Positions 8,547-18,196 of a stretch of 64,000 bases of DNA are shown here, one piece after another. The notes beneath the pieces are model-generated. The model made no database searches. It was given only the letters and a program-made list of their open reading frames with translations, and was not told the origin of the DNA. Each line of letters opens with the position of its first letter. Positions within the stretch are counted from its first letter, which is position 1. The stretch covers positions 51,001 to 115,000 of the forward strand of contig NC_008027.1 of the NCBI RefSeq assembly GCF_000026105.1, written 5' to 3'. This stretch comes from Pseudomonas entomophila L48. Lineage in GTDB: Bacteria > Pseudomonadota > Gammaproteobacteria > Pseudomonadales > Pseudomonadaceae. The position numbers were made by a program, and so were the translations under genes.

Positions 8547-9290
8547 ATGAGGCCGTTCCGTCCGGGCTGGATCCCGACCCTGGTGGTGCTCGCGCTGCTG
8601 CCGGGGCTGATCGCGCTTGGCTGCTGGCAACTGCGCCGCGCCGACGAAAAGCGCGCCCTGCTCGATACCTACACCGAACGCCAGATCGAGGCGCCGGTGG
8701 CTGCCGCGCAGCTACGCCAGTTGCCGGATCCTGCCTTCTACCCGGTGCACCTCTACGGCAGTTTCGACGCCGAGCACAGCCTGCTGCTGGATAACCAGAT
8801 GCGCGATGGCAAACCCGGCGTCGAGCTGTTGCAGCCGTTCCACGACCAGGCCAGCGGGCAGTGGCTGCTGGTCAATCGCGGCTGGCTGCCCTGGCCGGAT
8901 CGCCGTGTGCCGGTGCGCTTCGACACCCCCGATCAGCCGCTGGCGCTGGAAGCCTTGGTGTATGTCGCGCCCGGCAAGACGTTCCAGCTCCACCCCGACT
9001 CGACCGAAGGCCGCTGGCCGCATCTGCTCACCGCCATCGACCCGACTGCGCTGTGGCAACAACTGGGACGGGAAGGTTTCGCCCATGAACTGCGCCTGCA
9101 ACCGGGCCCAGCTAGTTATCGGCTGGACTGGCCGGTAGTCGCCATGGGCCCCGAGAAGCACCTGGGCTACGCCGTGCAGTGGTTCGCCCTGGCCACGGCA
9201 TTGCTGCTGCTCTACCTCTATTTCGGCTGGCATCACAACGACAAGGAGAACCGCCATGGCCGCCGCCACGAGTCCATTGCACGCACCTGA
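8547..9290 (+). CDS. SURF1 family cytochrome oxidase biogenesis protein
   Basis: This 247-residue protein has the SURF1 layout: an N-terminal helix (about 10-30), a periplasmic domain, and a C-terminal helix (about 205-225). The family stretches LGCWQLRRADEK and LLVNRGWLPW are visible. SURF1 proteins help insert heme a into subunit I. It is the first gene of the second assembly cluster and overlaps the next gene by 35 bases, indicating translational coupling. Confidence 0.92.
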   Translation: MRPFRPGWIPTLVVLALLPGLIALGCWQLRRADEKRALLDTYTERQIEAPVAAAQLRQLPDPAFYPVHLYGSFDAEHSLLLDNQMRDGKPGVELLQPFHDQASGQWLLVNRGWLPWPDRRVPVRFDTPDQPLALEALVYVAPGKTFQLHPDSTEGRWPHLLTAIDPTALWQQLGREGFAHELRLQPGPASYRLDWPVVAMGPEKHLGYAVQWFALATALLLLYLYFGWHHNDKENRHGRRHESIART

Positions 9291-9834
9291 AGGCCGCAAG
9301 GCCCGCGGGCGCCTGCAGTTGCTGCTGATCCTGTTCGTCGTGCTCGGGCCGATGATCCTCGCCACCAGCATGTACAAGCTGCAGTTCTGGGTACCGGACG
9401 GGCGCAGCTACCACGGCGTGATGATCGGCAACGGCCTGGGCCGCGCCGATATCGGCATCGACGCCCAGGACGAGCGCTGGCAACTGCTGGTCAGTGCCCC
9501 CGAGGCCTGCGCCGAAGACTGCCGGCAGTTGGTGTACCTGGCCCGGCAGATCCAGGTTGGCCTGGGGCGCGACGCCAGCCGCGCCAGCCATGCCCTGGCC
9601 TCGGCCCGGCCGTTGGAGGGCGATTACCAAGGCGTGCTCGACCGCGAGTACCCGCAGCTGCAGCGCTATCCGCTGGACGCCGAGCGTTACCGGCAAAAGG
9701 TGAGTGAACCGGGGCCGCAACTGTGGATCGTCGACCCCCACGGCAACCTGGTGCTGCGCTACGACGCCAAGGTCAACGGCAAGCAAGTGCTGGACGATCT
9801 GCGCCACCTGCTCAAGCTGTCCAACATCGGCTAG
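9256..9834 (+). CDS. SCO-like thioredoxin-fold protein of the cox assembly cluster
   Basis: This 192-residue protein has one N-terminal membrane anchor (about 20-42) and a periplasmic domain. It carries a CX3C motif, C85-A-E-D-C89, with the spacing of the copper-binding CPDIC motif of SCO proteins, and a terminal VDPHGNLVLRYD stretch resembling the last strands of a thioredoxin fold. AAGGAG lies upstream of the ATG although the gene begins inside SURF1. I infer a copper chaperone or thiol-redox role in CuA/CuB maturation, distinct from the canonical SCO at 11798. It is usually annotated as hypothetical. Confidence 0.75.
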   Translation: MAAATSPLHAPEGRKARGRLQLLLILFVVLGPMILATSMYKLQFWVPDGRSYHGVMIGNGLGRADIGIDAQDERWQLLVSAPEACAEDCRQLVYLARQIQVGLGRDASRASHALASARPLEGDYQGVLDREYPQLQRYPLDAERYRQKVSEPGPQLWIVDPHGNLVLRYDAKVNGKQVLDDLRHLLKLSNIG

Positions 9835-9843
9835 GAGGCCGCC

Positions 9844-10917
9844 ATGGCCAGACCCGGATTCCGCCTCGCTGTGTTCGCCACCCTGTTGGCGTTGCTGGTC
9901 GTGCTGCTCGGTGCCTATACCCGCCTGACCCACGCTGGCCTCGGCTGCCCGGACTGGCCGGGCTGCTACGGCTTCATCAGCGTGCCCAAGACCGATGCGC
10001 AGCTGGCCCATGCCGAGCTGCACTTCCCCGAGCACCCGGTCGAGGAAGCCAAGGGTTGGGCGGAGATGGTCCATCGCTATTTCGCCGGGACCCTGGCGAT
10101 GGTGATCGCCCTGCTCGCCTTCCACGCCGTGCGCCGGCATGCCCGCGATGGCCAGCCTTATCGCTTGCCGCTGCTATTGCTGGGGGTCGTGCTGGCCCAG
10201 GCGGCGTTCGGCATGTGGACGGTGACCTTGAAACTCTGGCCCCAGGTAGTCACGGCGCACTTGCTCGGGGGCTTCACCACGGTCAGCTTGCTTTTCCTGC
10301 TATCCCTGCGTCTATCCCGGGCCTTTGCGCCCTTGCCGAAACTGCCCCTGAGCCTACGCCGTATCGCTGCGTTGGCACTGCTGGTGGTGATCGGCCAGAT
10401 CGCCTTGGGCGGCTGGGTCAGTTCCAACTATGCGGCGGTGGCCTGTATCGACTTGCCCACCTGCCACGGTCAATGGTGGCCGGCGGCGGACTTCAGCAAC
10501 GGTTTCCACCTCACCCAGCACGTCGGCCCCAACTACCTGGGCGGGCAGCTGGATAGCGATGCGCGCACGGCAATCCATATCAGCCATCGTCTCGGTGCCT
10601 TGTTGGTCACGCTGGTGCTGCTGATGCTCAGCTGGAAGCTGCATCGCAATGGCCTGACCGGCTTGGCGCGCCTGGTACTGCTGGCGCTGGCGCTGCAAAT
10701 CGGGCTGGGCGTGAGCAACGTGTTGCTGCACCTGCCGCTGGCCGTGGCCGTGGCCCACAACGCTGGCGGCATCCTGCTGCTGCTGAGCATGGTGCTGGTG
10801 AACTACCGCATCCGCGTGGCCGACAAAGTACGTGTCGGTCTTGGCTGGCGTCTCACCCCGGTGAGCAACGTCGGGCTCTCCCATCACATGAGGAATGATT
10901 CGTGGCGACGCTTCTGA
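9844..10917 (+). CDS. ctaA: heme A synthase (CtaA/Cox15)
   Basis: This 357-residue, eight-helix membrane enzyme oxidises heme O to heme A for the oxidase. The family stretches GAYTRLTHAGLGCPDWPGCYG near the N terminus (cited in part) and QIALGGWVSSNYAA and CIDLPTCHG in the middle are visible, along with conserved His residues such as MVHRYFAG and HISHRLGAL. AGGAGG lies upstream of the ATG. The 3' end overlaps the GTG start of cyoE by 16 bases. Confidence 0.95.
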   Translation: MARPGFRLAVFATLLALLVVLLGAYTRLTHAGLGCPDWPGCYGFISVPKTDAQLAHAELHFPEHPVEEAKGWAEMVHRYFAGTLAMVIALLAFHAVRRHARDGQPYRLPLLLLGVVLAQAAFGMWTVTLKLWPQVVTAHLLGGFTTVSLLFLLSLRLSRAFAPLPKLPLSLRRIAALALLVVIGQIALGGWVSSNYAAVACIDLPTCHGQWWPAADFSNGFHLTQHVGPNYLGGQLDSDARTAIHISHRLGALLVTLVLLMLSWKLHRNGLTGLARLVLLALALQIGLGVSNVLLHLPLAVAVAHNAGGILLLLSMVLVNYRIRVADKVRVGLGWRLTPVSNVGLSHHMRNDSWRRF

Positions 10918-11801
10918 GCACGGAACGCCCGCGCACCGGCTGGCGCGACTACATGGAGTTGACCAAGCCCAAGGTGGTGGTGCTGATGCTGATCACCTCG
11001 CTGGTGGGCATGTTTCTCGCCACCCGCGCCGGCGTCGCCTGGAGCGTGCTGCTGTTCGGCAACCTGGGGATCGGCCTGTGCGCCGGGGGCGCGGCGGTGG
11101 TCAACCACGTGGTGGACCGGCGCATCGACGCGCTGATGGCCCGCACCCACAAACGCCCGCTAGCCCAGGGCCGGGTCGCGCCGCTACCGGCCCTGGCCTT
11201 CGCCTTGCTGTTGGCAGTGATGGGCCTGGCATTGCTGCTGGCGTTCACCAATACCCTCACCGCCTGGCTGACCCTGGCTTCGCTATTGGGTTATGCGGTG
11301 CTCTACACCGGCTTTCTCAAGCGCGCGACGCCGCAGAACATCGTGATCGGCGGCCTGGCCGGCGCGGCCCCGCCGTTGCTGGGTTGGGTGGCGGTGAGCG
11401 GGCATGTGAGCGCCGAGCCGCTGTTGCTGGTGCTGATCATTTTCGCCTGGACCCCGCCGCACTTCTGGGCCCTGGCCATCCACCGCAAGGCCGAGTACGA
11501 AAAAGCCGATATTCCCATGCTGCCGGTGACCCATGGCGAGCATTACACCGCGCTGCATATCCTGCTCTACACCCTGATTCTGCTGGCTGTCAGCCTGTTG
11601 CCCTATGCCATCCACATGAGTGGCCCGCTTTACCTGGCCTGTGCCCTGGCCCTGGGCCTGCGCTTCCTGCATTGGGCCTGGGTGTTGTACCGTGGCACCC
11701 GGCCGCACGCGGCGATCAAGACGTTCAAGTACTCTATCGGCTATCTGTTCGCCCTGTTCATCGCGCTGCTCGTTGACCACTACCTGTTGCTGAACCTATG
11801 A
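10902..11801 (+). CDS. cyoE: protoheme IX farnesyltransferase (heme O synthase)
   Basis: The 299-residue UbiA-family membrane prenyltransferase converts heme B to heme O, the substrate of CtaA. The prenyl-diphosphate binding motif NHVVDRRID and the downstream RTHKRPL stretch are visible, followed by about nine helices. The start is GTG with GAGGAA 8 bases upstream, inside the end of ctaA. It is coupled to the following SCO gene by an ATGA overlap. P. putida carries a second cyoE with the bo3 oxidase; this copy belongs to the aa3 locus. Confidence 0.95.
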   Translation: MATLLSTERPRTGWRDYMELTKPKVVVLMLITSLVGMFLATRAGVAWSVLLFGNLGIGLCAGGAAVVNHVVDRRIDALMARTHKRPLAQGRVAPLPALAFALLLAVMGLALLLAFTNTLTAWLTLASLLGYAVLYTGFLKRATPQNIVIGGLAGAAPPLLGWVAVSGHVSAEPLLLVLIIFAWTPPHFWALAIHRKAEYEKADIPMLPVTHGEHYTALHILLYTLILLAVSLLPYAIHMSGPLYLACALALGLRFLHWAWVLYRGTRPHAAIKTFKYSIGYLFALFIALLVDHYLLLNL

Positions 11802-12430
11802 CCCGAACCCAGAAAACCGTCTTCATCCTCGTTGCCCTGGTCGCGCTGATCATGGGCCTGACCGTCAACAAGGTGCTCAGCGACCGCGGTCAGCTGAACC
11901 CCACCGAACTGATCGACGCCGGCATCATCCTGTTGCCACAAAGCCGCACGGTGCCAGACGTGAAGATGACCGACCAGAACGGTCAGCCCGTCGCGCTGGA
12001 CCAGCTCAAGGGCAAATGGTCGTTACTGTTCTTCGGCTACACCTACTGCCCGGACATCTGCCCGACCACCCTCGCCCAGCTTCGCCAGGTGAAGAGCGAG
12101 CTGCCCAAGGAGGCCATCGAGCGCCTGCAGGTGGTGTTGGTGAGCGTGGACCCGCACCGTGACACGCCGAACCAGCTCAAGCAGTACCTGGGCTATTTCG
12201 ACAAGGATTTCGTCGGGGTGGCGGGGTCGATCGAGGACACGCAGAAGCTGGCCAATGCCCTGAGCATTCCGTTCATTCCGGCTGATACCAGCAAGCCGGG
12301 GTATACCGTGGACCACAGCGGCAACCTGGCGGTGGTCGGGCCGGATGGGCGCCAGCGCGGGTTCATTCGTGCGCCGTTCAACAACCAGAAGCTGGTGGCG
12401 CAGTTGCCGGGGCTGGTCGAACGGGATTGA
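11798..12430 (+). CDS. SCO1/SenC family copper chaperone
   Basis: This 210-residue protein is anchored in the membrane by an N-terminal helix, with a periplasmic thioredoxin fold. The copper ligands C84 and C88 lie in YTYCPDICP, and the distal His is in VDHSGNLAVV. SCO proteins load copper into the CuA site of subunit II. It is the last gene of the SURF1-ctaA-cyoE-sco run. Length and motif order are normal for the family. Confidence 0.95.
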   Translation: MTRTQKTVFILVALVALIMGLTVNKVLSDRGQLNPTELIDAGIILLPQSRTVPDVKMTDQNGQPVALDQLKGKWSLLFFGYTYCPDICPTTLAQLRQVKSELPKEAIERLQVVLVSVDPHRDTPNQLKQYLGYFDKDFVGVAGSIEDTQKLANALSIPFIPADTSKPGYTVDHSGNLAVVGPDGRQRGFIRAPFNNQKLVAQLPGLVERD

Positions 12431-12470
12431 CCAGGGATTGGTGTTCGATCATTGGGCCTGCTGCGCAGGC

Positions 12471-12558
12471 CATCGCGACGCAAGGCCGCTCCCACAGGTA
12501 CAGCGCCAGGCTTGAGTTGGCACCGAACCTGTGGGAGCGGCCTTGTGTAGCGATGGGC
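12471..12558. repeat. REP pair, variant GTGGGAG class
   Basis: The inverted pair uses GTGGGAGCGGCC in place of GTAGGAGCGGC. The arms at 12471-12498 and 12528-12558 match with a few changes. It lies between convergent sco and metQ, where it may serve as a transcription end point. Confidence 0.85.
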
Positions 12559-12584
12559 CGCAAAGCGGCCCCGGGGACATCAGA

Positions 12585-13355
12585 TTAGAACGCCGGAATC
12601 ACCGCGCCCTTGTACTTCTCGGTGATGAACTGCTTCACCTCAGGCGAGTGCAGGGCCGCGGCCAGCTTCTTCATGGCATCCGCGTCCTTGTTGTCCGGGC
12701 GGGCAACCAGGATGTTCACGTAAGGCGAGTCGCTGCCTTCGATGACCAGCGCGTCCTTCTCCGGGTTCAGCTTGGCTTCCAGCGCATAGTTGGTGTTGAT
12801 CAGCGCCAGGTCGACCTGGGTCAGCACACGCGGGATGGTGGCCGCTTCCAGCTCGCGGAACTTCAACTTCTTGTCGTTGCCGGTGATGTCCTTCACGGTC
12901 GACAGGATGTTCTTGTTGTCCTTGAGCTTGATCACGCCGGCCTTGTCCAGCAGCAGCAGGGCGCGGCCGCCGTTGGTGGCGTCGTTGGGGATGACCACGG
13001 TGGCGCCGTCAGCCAGCTCGTCGAGCTTCTTCAGCTTGGTGGAGTAGGCGCCCAGCGGCTCCAGGTGCACGCCGGTGACGCTGACCAGCTGGGTGCCCTT
13101 GGCCTTGTTGAACTCGTCCAGGTACGGCTGGTGCTGGAAGAAGTTGGCGTCCAGGCGTTTTTCCGCAACCTGCACGTTCGGCTGGATGTAGTCGGTGAAT
13201 TCCTTGACCTTCAGTTCCACGCCCTCTTTGGCCAGCTGTGGCTGGACGAACTTGAGGATCTCGGCGTGCGGCACCGGGGTGGCGGCGACGGTCAGGGTTT
13301 CGGCGTGGGCCGAGAAGGCCGCGACGGCGGCGACAACAGCAAGCAGCTTCTTCAT
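12585..13355 (-). CDS. metQ: methionine ABC transporter, substrate-binding protein
   Basis: This 256-residue NlpA-family periplasmic protein binds D/L-methionine for the MetNIQ importer. It has a signal peptide (MKKLLAVVAAVAAFSAHA) but no lipobox Cys, unlike E. coli MetQ, so it is probably a soluble periplasmic form. The family stretch LTVAATPVPHAEILKF follows the cleavage site. It is the last gene of the metN-metI-metQ order, 64 bases after metI, with a good ribosome site (AAGGAGTGATC). Confidence 0.93.
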   Translation of the reverse strand: MKKLLAVVAAVAAFSAHAETLTVAATPVPHAEILKFVQPQLAKEGVELKVKEFTDYIQPNVQVAEKRLDANFFQHQPYLDEFNKAKGTQLVSVTGVHLEPLGAYSTKLKKLDELADGATVVIPNDATNGGRALLLLDKAGVIKLKDNKNILSTVKDITGNDKKLKFRELEAATIPRVLTQVDLALINTNYALEAKLNPEKDALVIEGSDSPYVNILVARPDNKDADAMKKLAAALHSPEVKQFITEKYKGAVIPAF

Positions 13356-13419
13356 TGATCACTCCTTGTGAGGGCCGCGACGGCCCCCGAACGGGTCGGC
13401 CAGGCCGACCCCATTGGGG

Positions 13420-14094
13420 TTACTTACGGGAAAAGTGCACGACCAGCTTGTCGCCGACGCTCTGCAGCACCTGCACCAGCACTAGCAGCAATACCACGGT
13501 GACCACCATCACGTCGGTCTGGAAACGCTGGTAGCCAAAGCGGATGGCCAGGTCGCCCAGGCCGCCCGCGCCCACCACGCCGGCCATGGCGGTGTAGGAA
13601 ACCAGGGTGATGGCGGTGACGGTGATCGCTGCAAAGATGCCCGGACGGGCCTCGGGCAGCAAGGCGTTGGTGATGATCTGGCGGGTGGTGGCGCCCATCG
13701 ACTGGGTGGCTTCGATGATGCCGCGGTCCACTTCGCGCAGGGCGGTCTCCACCAGGCGGGCGAAGAACGGCGTGGCACCCACCACCAGCGGCGGGATGGC
13801 GCCGGCGACACCCAGCGAGGTGCCGGTGATCAGCACGGTGATCGGGATCATCACGATCAGCAGGATGATGAACGGCAGCGAGCGCAGGATGTTCACCACC
13901 AGCGACAGCAACGCGTAAACGCCCTTCTGCTCGAACATCTGCCGTGGCCCGCAGAGGAACAGCAGCACGCCCAGCGGCAGGCCCAGCAGCACGGTGAAGA
14001 ACAGCGAGCCGAACAGCATGATCATGGTGTCGACGGTGGCCAGCCAGATTTCGGCCCAGTCGACGTTGGCGAAGAAATTCAGGGCGTCCATCAA
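13420..14094 (-). CDS. metI: methionine ABC transporter permease
   Basis: The 224-residue permease has about five membrane helices. The cytoplasmic coupling loop is [20 protein letters not shown] (EAA motif), which contacts the MetN ATPase. Length and helix pattern are typical of MetI. It overlaps the end of metN by 4 bases (ATGA), so the two are translationally coupled. Confidence 0.95.
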   Translation of the reverse strand: MMDALNFFANVDWAEIWLATVDTMIMLFGSLFFTVLLGLPLGVLLFLCGPRQMFEQKGVYALLSLVVNILRSLPFIILLIVMIPITVLITGTSLGVAGAIPPLVVGATPFFARLVETALREVDRGIIEATQSMGATTRQIITNALLPEARPGIFAAITVTAITLVSYTAMAGVVGAGGLGDLAIRFGYQRFQTDVMVVTVVLLLVLVQVLQSVGDKLVVHFSRK

Positions 14095-15098
14095 CGCAGT
14101 ACCTCCATATGTACGTCAGCTGCCTTGAAGCGGGCGAACGCCGCTTCCATGTCACCGCCGATCAGGGCAAGGGTGAGCTGGCCATAGGGGACATCCTTGA
14201 TGCGGTCGATACGCCCGGCGAGGATGCTGTAGTCCACGCCGGTTTCGCGGGCCACGGTGCCCAGCAGCGGCGCGTAGGTGGCGTCGCCCTGGAAAGTCAG
14301 GCGCACGATGCGGCCCGGCACGTGGGCGAAGTCGTCGCGTTGCTCGCCTTCGTCGACCTGTTCGTCTTCCTGGACAAAACGCTTGGTGGTCGGGTGCTCG
14401 GGGTGCAGGAACACCTCGGCGACCGGCCCCTGCTCGACGATCTTCCCGGCGTCCATTACCGCCACGCGGTCGCAGACCCGGCGGATCACGTCCATCTCAT
14501 GGGTGATCAGCACGATGGTCAGCTTCAGCTCGCGGTTGATCTCGGCCAGCAGTTGCAGCACCGAGGCGGTGGTCTGCGGGTCGAGGGCACTGGTGGCTTC
14601 GTCGCACAGCAGGATCTTGGGATTGGTGGACAGCGCGCGGGCAATGCCGACGCGCTGCTTCTGCCCGCCCGACAGCTGTGCCGGGTACTTCCTGGCGTGG
14701 TCCTGCAGGCCGACGCGGGCCAGCAGTTCGGTGACACGCTTGTCGATTTCACCGCGCGACAGCTCGCCGGCCAGCACCAGCGGCAGGGCGACGTTGTCGG
14801 CGACGGTCTTCGAGGCCAGCAGATTGAAGTGCTGGAAGATCATCCCGACCTGCTGGCGGAAGCGGCGCAGCTGGTTGGCGTCGAAGGCGGTGACGTCTTC
14901 GCCATCGACGATGATCTTGCCGCCGCTCGGGGCCTCGAGGCGGTTGATCAGGCGCAGCATGGTGCTCTTGCCGGCACCGGAGTGGCCGATTAGGCCGAAC
15001 ACCTGGCCATCTTCGATGGTCAGGCTGGTCGGGTTCAGGGCCGGAATATCCCTACCGTCGACACGGTAGGTTTTATGGACATTTTGAAACTCGATCAC
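14091..15098 (-). CDS. metN: methionine ABC transporter ATP-binding protein
   Basis: This 335-residue ABC ATPase has Walker [10 protein letters not shown], signature [15 protein letters not shown], Walker [13 protein letters not shown] and a C-terminal ACT-like NIL domain (from about residue 265) that binds methionine and inhibits transport when the cell is replete. The GTG start giving [11 protein letters not shown] is chosen because it matches where the family begins; an upstream in-frame extension of 36 codons has no family similarity. I see no SAM riboswitch upstream. Confidence 0.94.
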   Translation of the reverse strand: MIEFQNVHKTYRVDGRDIPALNPTSLTIEDGQVFGLIGHSGAGKSTMLRLINRLEAPSGGKIIVDGEDVTAFDANQLRRFRQQVGMIFQHFNLLASKTVADNVALPLVLAGELSRGEIDKRVTELLARVGLQDHARKYPAQLSGGQKQRVGIARALSTNPKILLCDEATSALDPQTTASVLQLLAEINRELKLTIVLITHEMDVIRRVCDRVAVMDAGKIVEQGPVAEVFLHPEHPTTKRFVQEDEQVDEGEQRDDFAHVPGRIVRLTFQGDATYAPLLGTVARETGVDYSILAGRIDRIKDVPYGQLTLALIGGDMEAAFARFKAADVHMEVLR

Positions 15099-15274
15099 TG
15101 AGCGAACCTTGTGGGGCGCATGGAATGTGGGCCAGCGGTTAGCCGGGGTCGCGCATTTTAGCCTTTTCCAATAGCCGTTCTTATCATTTATTTCTGATTC
15201 GTCCAATCAGTTGGGTATAACGCGACGATTGGTGCGCCTGATCGAACGCAATCGCGGGCTTGCCCCGCGATTGA

Positions 15275-15982
15275 TCACTGCTGATGGGGGACCAGCACCA
15301 CCTGAGCTGGCAGCGAGCGCTGGATCTCATGCTTTTGCTGCAGCGCGAAGCCGCTGTCGAGTTTGCGCACGCGCTTCTCCAGCAGCGTCTTGAGCCACGG
15401 GGCGTCTTGGGTACGGGGTACCTGGAACACCACCTCGCACTGGTAATTGACCACGTCCAAGGCGATGTCATCGAGCTGGCGACGCAGGGCGCGGCTGTCG
15501 GTGGTCTTTAGCGCTACCACGGTGTTCGGCGCGGTCGGGTCGATCAAGCGGGCTCGCGGTTGCTTCTCCGCGGCCTTGAGCGCGGCCTCGGCCTTTTCCA
15601 GTTCAGCCTTGCGGGCATTGGCCATGGCATCGCCACCGGTCAGCGCCGGGGCTTTTGGCATCAGCGCGCGGGCACGGGCCAGCGCGGTGGCGGCGGCATT
15701 GACGTCGCCCTTCTGCAGGACGATCTGGCTACGGCGTAGATACGCTTCAGCCAGTTGCCGCTGGTGGGGCTCCAGGCGCGCATCGTCAGGCGACTGCGCC
15801 TGCAACGCGGCGAGCTGGTCCTCGGCGGTGGCCAGCTCGTTGGCGGCGATGGTTTGCTCCAGCTGCTGCCAGGCATCCGGTTGGACAGGCGCCACCGGCT
15901 GTTCGGCAGGCTTGCTGGAGCAGGCGGCCAGGAACAGGGAAAACGCGGCAACAAGCAGATAACGTGAGGCGAACGGCTTCAT
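15275..15982 (-). CDS. hypothetical lipoprotein with helical repeat region
   Basis: This 235-residue protein has a lipoprotein signal ending LFLAAC, so Cys21 should be lipidated. The middle (about residues 40-140) is Ala/Leu/Gln-rich and looks like a helical TPR-like hairpin array (ATAEDQLAALQAQ, LAEAYLRRSQIVLQKGD). The C-terminal third is distinct (LRRQLDDIALDVVNYQCEVV). It lies beside the znu genes, the same neighbourhood as its P. aeruginosa counterpart as I recall it. No function is known to me. Confidence 0.8.
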   Translation of the reverse strand: MKPFASRYLLVAAFSLFLAACSSKPAEQPVAPVQPDAWQQLEQTIAANELATAEDQLAALQAQSPDDARLEPHQRQLAEAYLRRSQIVLQKGDVNAAATALARARALMPKAPALTGGDAMANARKAELEKAEAALKAAEKQPRARLIDPTAPNTVVALKTTDSRALRRQLDDIALDVVNYQCEVVFQVPRTQDAPWLKTLLEKRVRKLDSGFALQQKHEIQRSLPAQVVLVPHQQ

Positions 15983-16099
15983 TCCTGCGACTCTCTATTT
16001 GCGCAAAAAGCGAGCAAGTCTACACCCAGGTGCGCACGCTCGAAAACAGGCCATACAGACCTTGTGCCCACGGAAAGGTTGCGTGTGCCCCCTGAATTT

Positions 16100-16882
16100 T
16101 CAGCGTTTGGGCAACGCCAGGCTCAGCAAGAATAGCACCGCCGCGCAGACCACGATCGACGGCCCGGCTGGTGTGTCCTTGAACCACGACATGGCCAGGC
16201 CACCGCACACTGCGGTGACCCCCAGCAGGCTGGCGCCCAAGGCCATCTGCTCGGGCGAGCGGGCGTGGCGTTGTGCCGCGGCGGCCGGGATGATCAGCAG
16301 CGAGGTGATCAGCAGCACGCCGACGATCTTCATCGCCACCGCGATCACCACGGCGATCAGCAGCATCAGCGCCAGGCGCAGCCCGGCCACCGGCAGGCCT
16401 TCGACCATCGCCAGTTCCTCGTGCACCGTGACTGCCAGCAGGGGGCGCCAGAGTGCGGCCAGCAGCACCAGCACCAACGCGCTGCCGCCGAGGATCCAGG
16501 CAAGGTCGGTGGTGCTGATCGCCAGCAGGTCGCCGAACAGGTAGGCCATCAGGTCGATGCGTACATCGTGCATGAAGCTCAGCACCACCAGGCCCAGCGA
16601 CAGGGTGCTGGGGGCGAGGATGCCGAGCAGCGTGTCGGAGGCCAGCGGCTGGCGCTGCTGCAAGGTCACCAGCAGGATCGCCAACAACAGGCAGCCGACG
16701 GTCACCGCCAGCGCCGGGCTGACGTCCAGGGCGAAGCCCAGGGCCACGCCGAGCAGTGCGGCATGCGAGAGGGTGTCGCCGAAATAGGCCATGCGCCGCC
16801 AGACCACGAACGAACCCAGCGGGCCGGCGACAAGGGCCAGCGACAGGCCGGCAAGCAGGGCGTAGAGAAGAAAATCAGCCAT
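16100..16882 (-). CDS. znuB: zinc ABC transporter permease
   Basis: The 260-residue ABC-3 family permease has eight or so helices ([20 protein letters not shown] at the start) and the family stretches [16 protein letters not shown] and [11 protein letters not shown]. The ATG at 16882 is preferred because it fits the family and overlaps the znuC end by 8 bases; a start 8 codons upstream would read far into znuC. Together with ZnuC and ZnuA it imports Zn2+ across the inner membrane. Confidence 0.95.
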   Translation of the reverse strand: MADFLLYALLAGLSLALVAGPLGSFVVWRRMAYFGDTLSHAALLGVALGFALDVSPALAVTVGCLLLAILLVTLQQRQPLASDTLLGILAPSTLSLGLVVLSFMHDVRIDLMAYLFGDLLAISTTDLAWILGGSALVLVLLAALWRPLLAVTVHEELAMVEGLPVAGLRLALMLLIAVVIAVAMKIVGVLLITSLLIIPAAAAQRHARSPEQMALGASLLGVTAVCGGLAMSWFKDTPAGPSIVVCAAVLFLLSLALPKR

Positions 16883-17648
16883 GCTTGCAGTGCTCTCCGT
16901 GGACATGGGCGCCGGGGGCGATCACCGAGCCGTGCAGGTCGTGGCTGTGATCGTGATGGTGGTGGTAGACGGCCAGGCTCTTGGCGTTCTGGCCGAACAG
17001 TTCGACGAAGGCCGGGTCGTTGCTGACCTGCTCCGGGTGGCCCGAGCAGCAGACGTGACGGTTGAGGCAGACCACCTGGTCGGTGGCGCTCATCACCAGG
17101 TGCAGGTCGTGGGAGACCATCAGCACGCCGCAACCATGGCGGTCGCGCAGGCGGGTGATGAGGTTGTACAGCTCGGTCTGGCCGACCACGTCGACCCCTT
17201 GCACCGGCTCGTCGAGCACCAACAGCTCCGGCTCGCGCAACAGCGCGCGGGCCAGCAGCACGCGCTGCATCTCGCCGCCGGAAATGGTCTGGATCGGGCT
17301 GTCGATCACCTGTTCGGCGCCGACCTCCTGCAATGCCGACAAGGCTGCCGCGCGGTCTACGCCGGGCACCAGGCGCAGGAAGCGCAGCACCGACAGCGGC
17401 AGCGTGGCGTCAACCTGGATCTTCTGCGGCATGTAGCCGATGCGCAGCTTCGGCTTGCGCCATACCTTGCCGCGATGCGGTTTTAGCAGGCCGAGCACGG
17501 CGCGTACCAGGGTGGTCTTGCCGGCGCCGTTGGGGCCGATCAGGGTGACGATCTGGCCGGGCGCGACGGCCAGGTCGATGCTGTCGAGCACCGCTTCACC
17601 GGCAAAGCTGACCCCGACCTGCTCGAGGCGGATCAGTGCGTCGCTCAT
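16875..17648 (-). CDS. znuC: zinc ABC transporter ATP-binding protein
   Basis: The 257-residue ATPase has Walker [10 protein letters not shown], signature [15 protein letters not shown] and Walker [13 protein letters not shown]. The start [12 protein letters not shown] overlaps the end of zur by 4 bases (ATGA). The C terminus is unusually His-rich: [13 protein letters not shown] and then [10 protein letters not shown], about eleven His in the last 35 residues. This suggests a cytoplasmic zinc-binding tail. Confidence 0.95.
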   Translation of the reverse strand: MSDALIRLEQVGVSFAGEAVLDSIDLAVAPGQIVTLIGPNGAGKTTLVRAVLGLLKPHRGKVWRKPKLRIGYMPQKIQVDATLPLSVLRFLRLVPGVDRAAALSALQEVGAEQVIDSPIQTISGGEMQRVLLARALLREPELLVLDEPVQGVDVVGQTELYNLITRLRDRHGCGVLMVSHDLHLVMSATDQVVCLNRHVCCSGHPEQVSNDPAFVELFGQNAKSLAVYHHHHDHSHDLHGSVIAPGAHVHGEHCKHG

Positions 17649-18130
17649 GCCTTGCCCCGGCAGTTGCCGCACAGGCCGACCACTTCCACGGTCTGCGTTT
17701 CGACGGCGAAGCCGACAGCCTTGGCGCTGTCGACGATGGCATTGCTGATGCTGTCCTGCTCCAGTTCGATGGCCACGTGGCATTCACGGCAGATCAGGAA
17801 CTGGCCCTGGTGCGCGTGTTCGGGGTGGCTGCAGCCGATGAAGGCGTTGAGCGAGGCGATGCGGTGCACCAGGCCGTTTTCCAGCAGGAAGTCCAGGGCG
17901 CGATAGACGGTGGGTGGCGCGGCGCGGCGGCCGTCCTGCTCGCTGAGCACGGCGAGGATGTCGTAGGCGCCCAACGGCTTGTGGCTCTGCCACACCAGCT
18001 CCAGCACACGGCGGCGCAGGGCGGTCAGGCGCAGGCCCTGACGGTTGCACAGCGCGTCGGCCTCGGCCAGCGCGCTGTGGACGCAATGGGAATGATCGTG
18101 GGGGCGGTGGGCCAGCGGCGTGATGGACAT
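17645..18130 (-). CDS. zur: Fur-family zinc uptake regulator Zur
   Basis: The 161-residue repressor has an N-terminal winged helix (about 20-95) containing [15 protein letters not shown] and [16 protein letters not shown], a His-containing hinge ([13 protein letters not shown]) and a C-terminal dimer domain with the structural zinc pairs CREC and CGNC. With Zn2+ bound it should repress the znu genes. It is first in the zur-znuC-znuB operon and divergent from znuA, 66 bases away. Confidence 0.95.
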   Translation of the reverse strand: MSITPLAHRPHDHSHCVHSALAEADALCNRQGLRLTALRRRVLELVWQSHKPLGAYDILAVLSEQDGRRAAPPTVYRALDFLLENGLVHRIASLNAFIGCSHPEHAHQGQFLICRECHVAIELEQDSISNAIVDSAKAVGFAVETQTVEVVGLCGNCRGKA

Positions 18131-18196
18131 GGGCAGCGACGGTTCAGGATGGAGACGTTATTATGTTACCTGTTTCTGACGACCCGAGTATCCACC
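18131..18196. promoter_or_regulatory. zur / znuA divergent control region
   Basis: Only 66 bases separate the divergent starts, so both promoters and the Zur operator must lie here or in the gene ends. An AT-rich core at 18157-18169 (GTTATTATGTTAC) resembles half-site spacing of gammaproteobacterial Zur boxes but is not a clean palindrome. Location is firm; the exact operator is not. Confidence 0.4.

Noticed and set aside
15099..15206. Longer MetN start 36 codons upstream
   Set aside because: Extension is unlike MetN and crosses the probable promoter; GTG at 15098 matches the family start.
18157..18169. Perfect Zur box between zur and znuA
   Set aside because: GTTATTATGTTAC resembles part of a Zur site but is not palindromic enough to claim as a defined operator.
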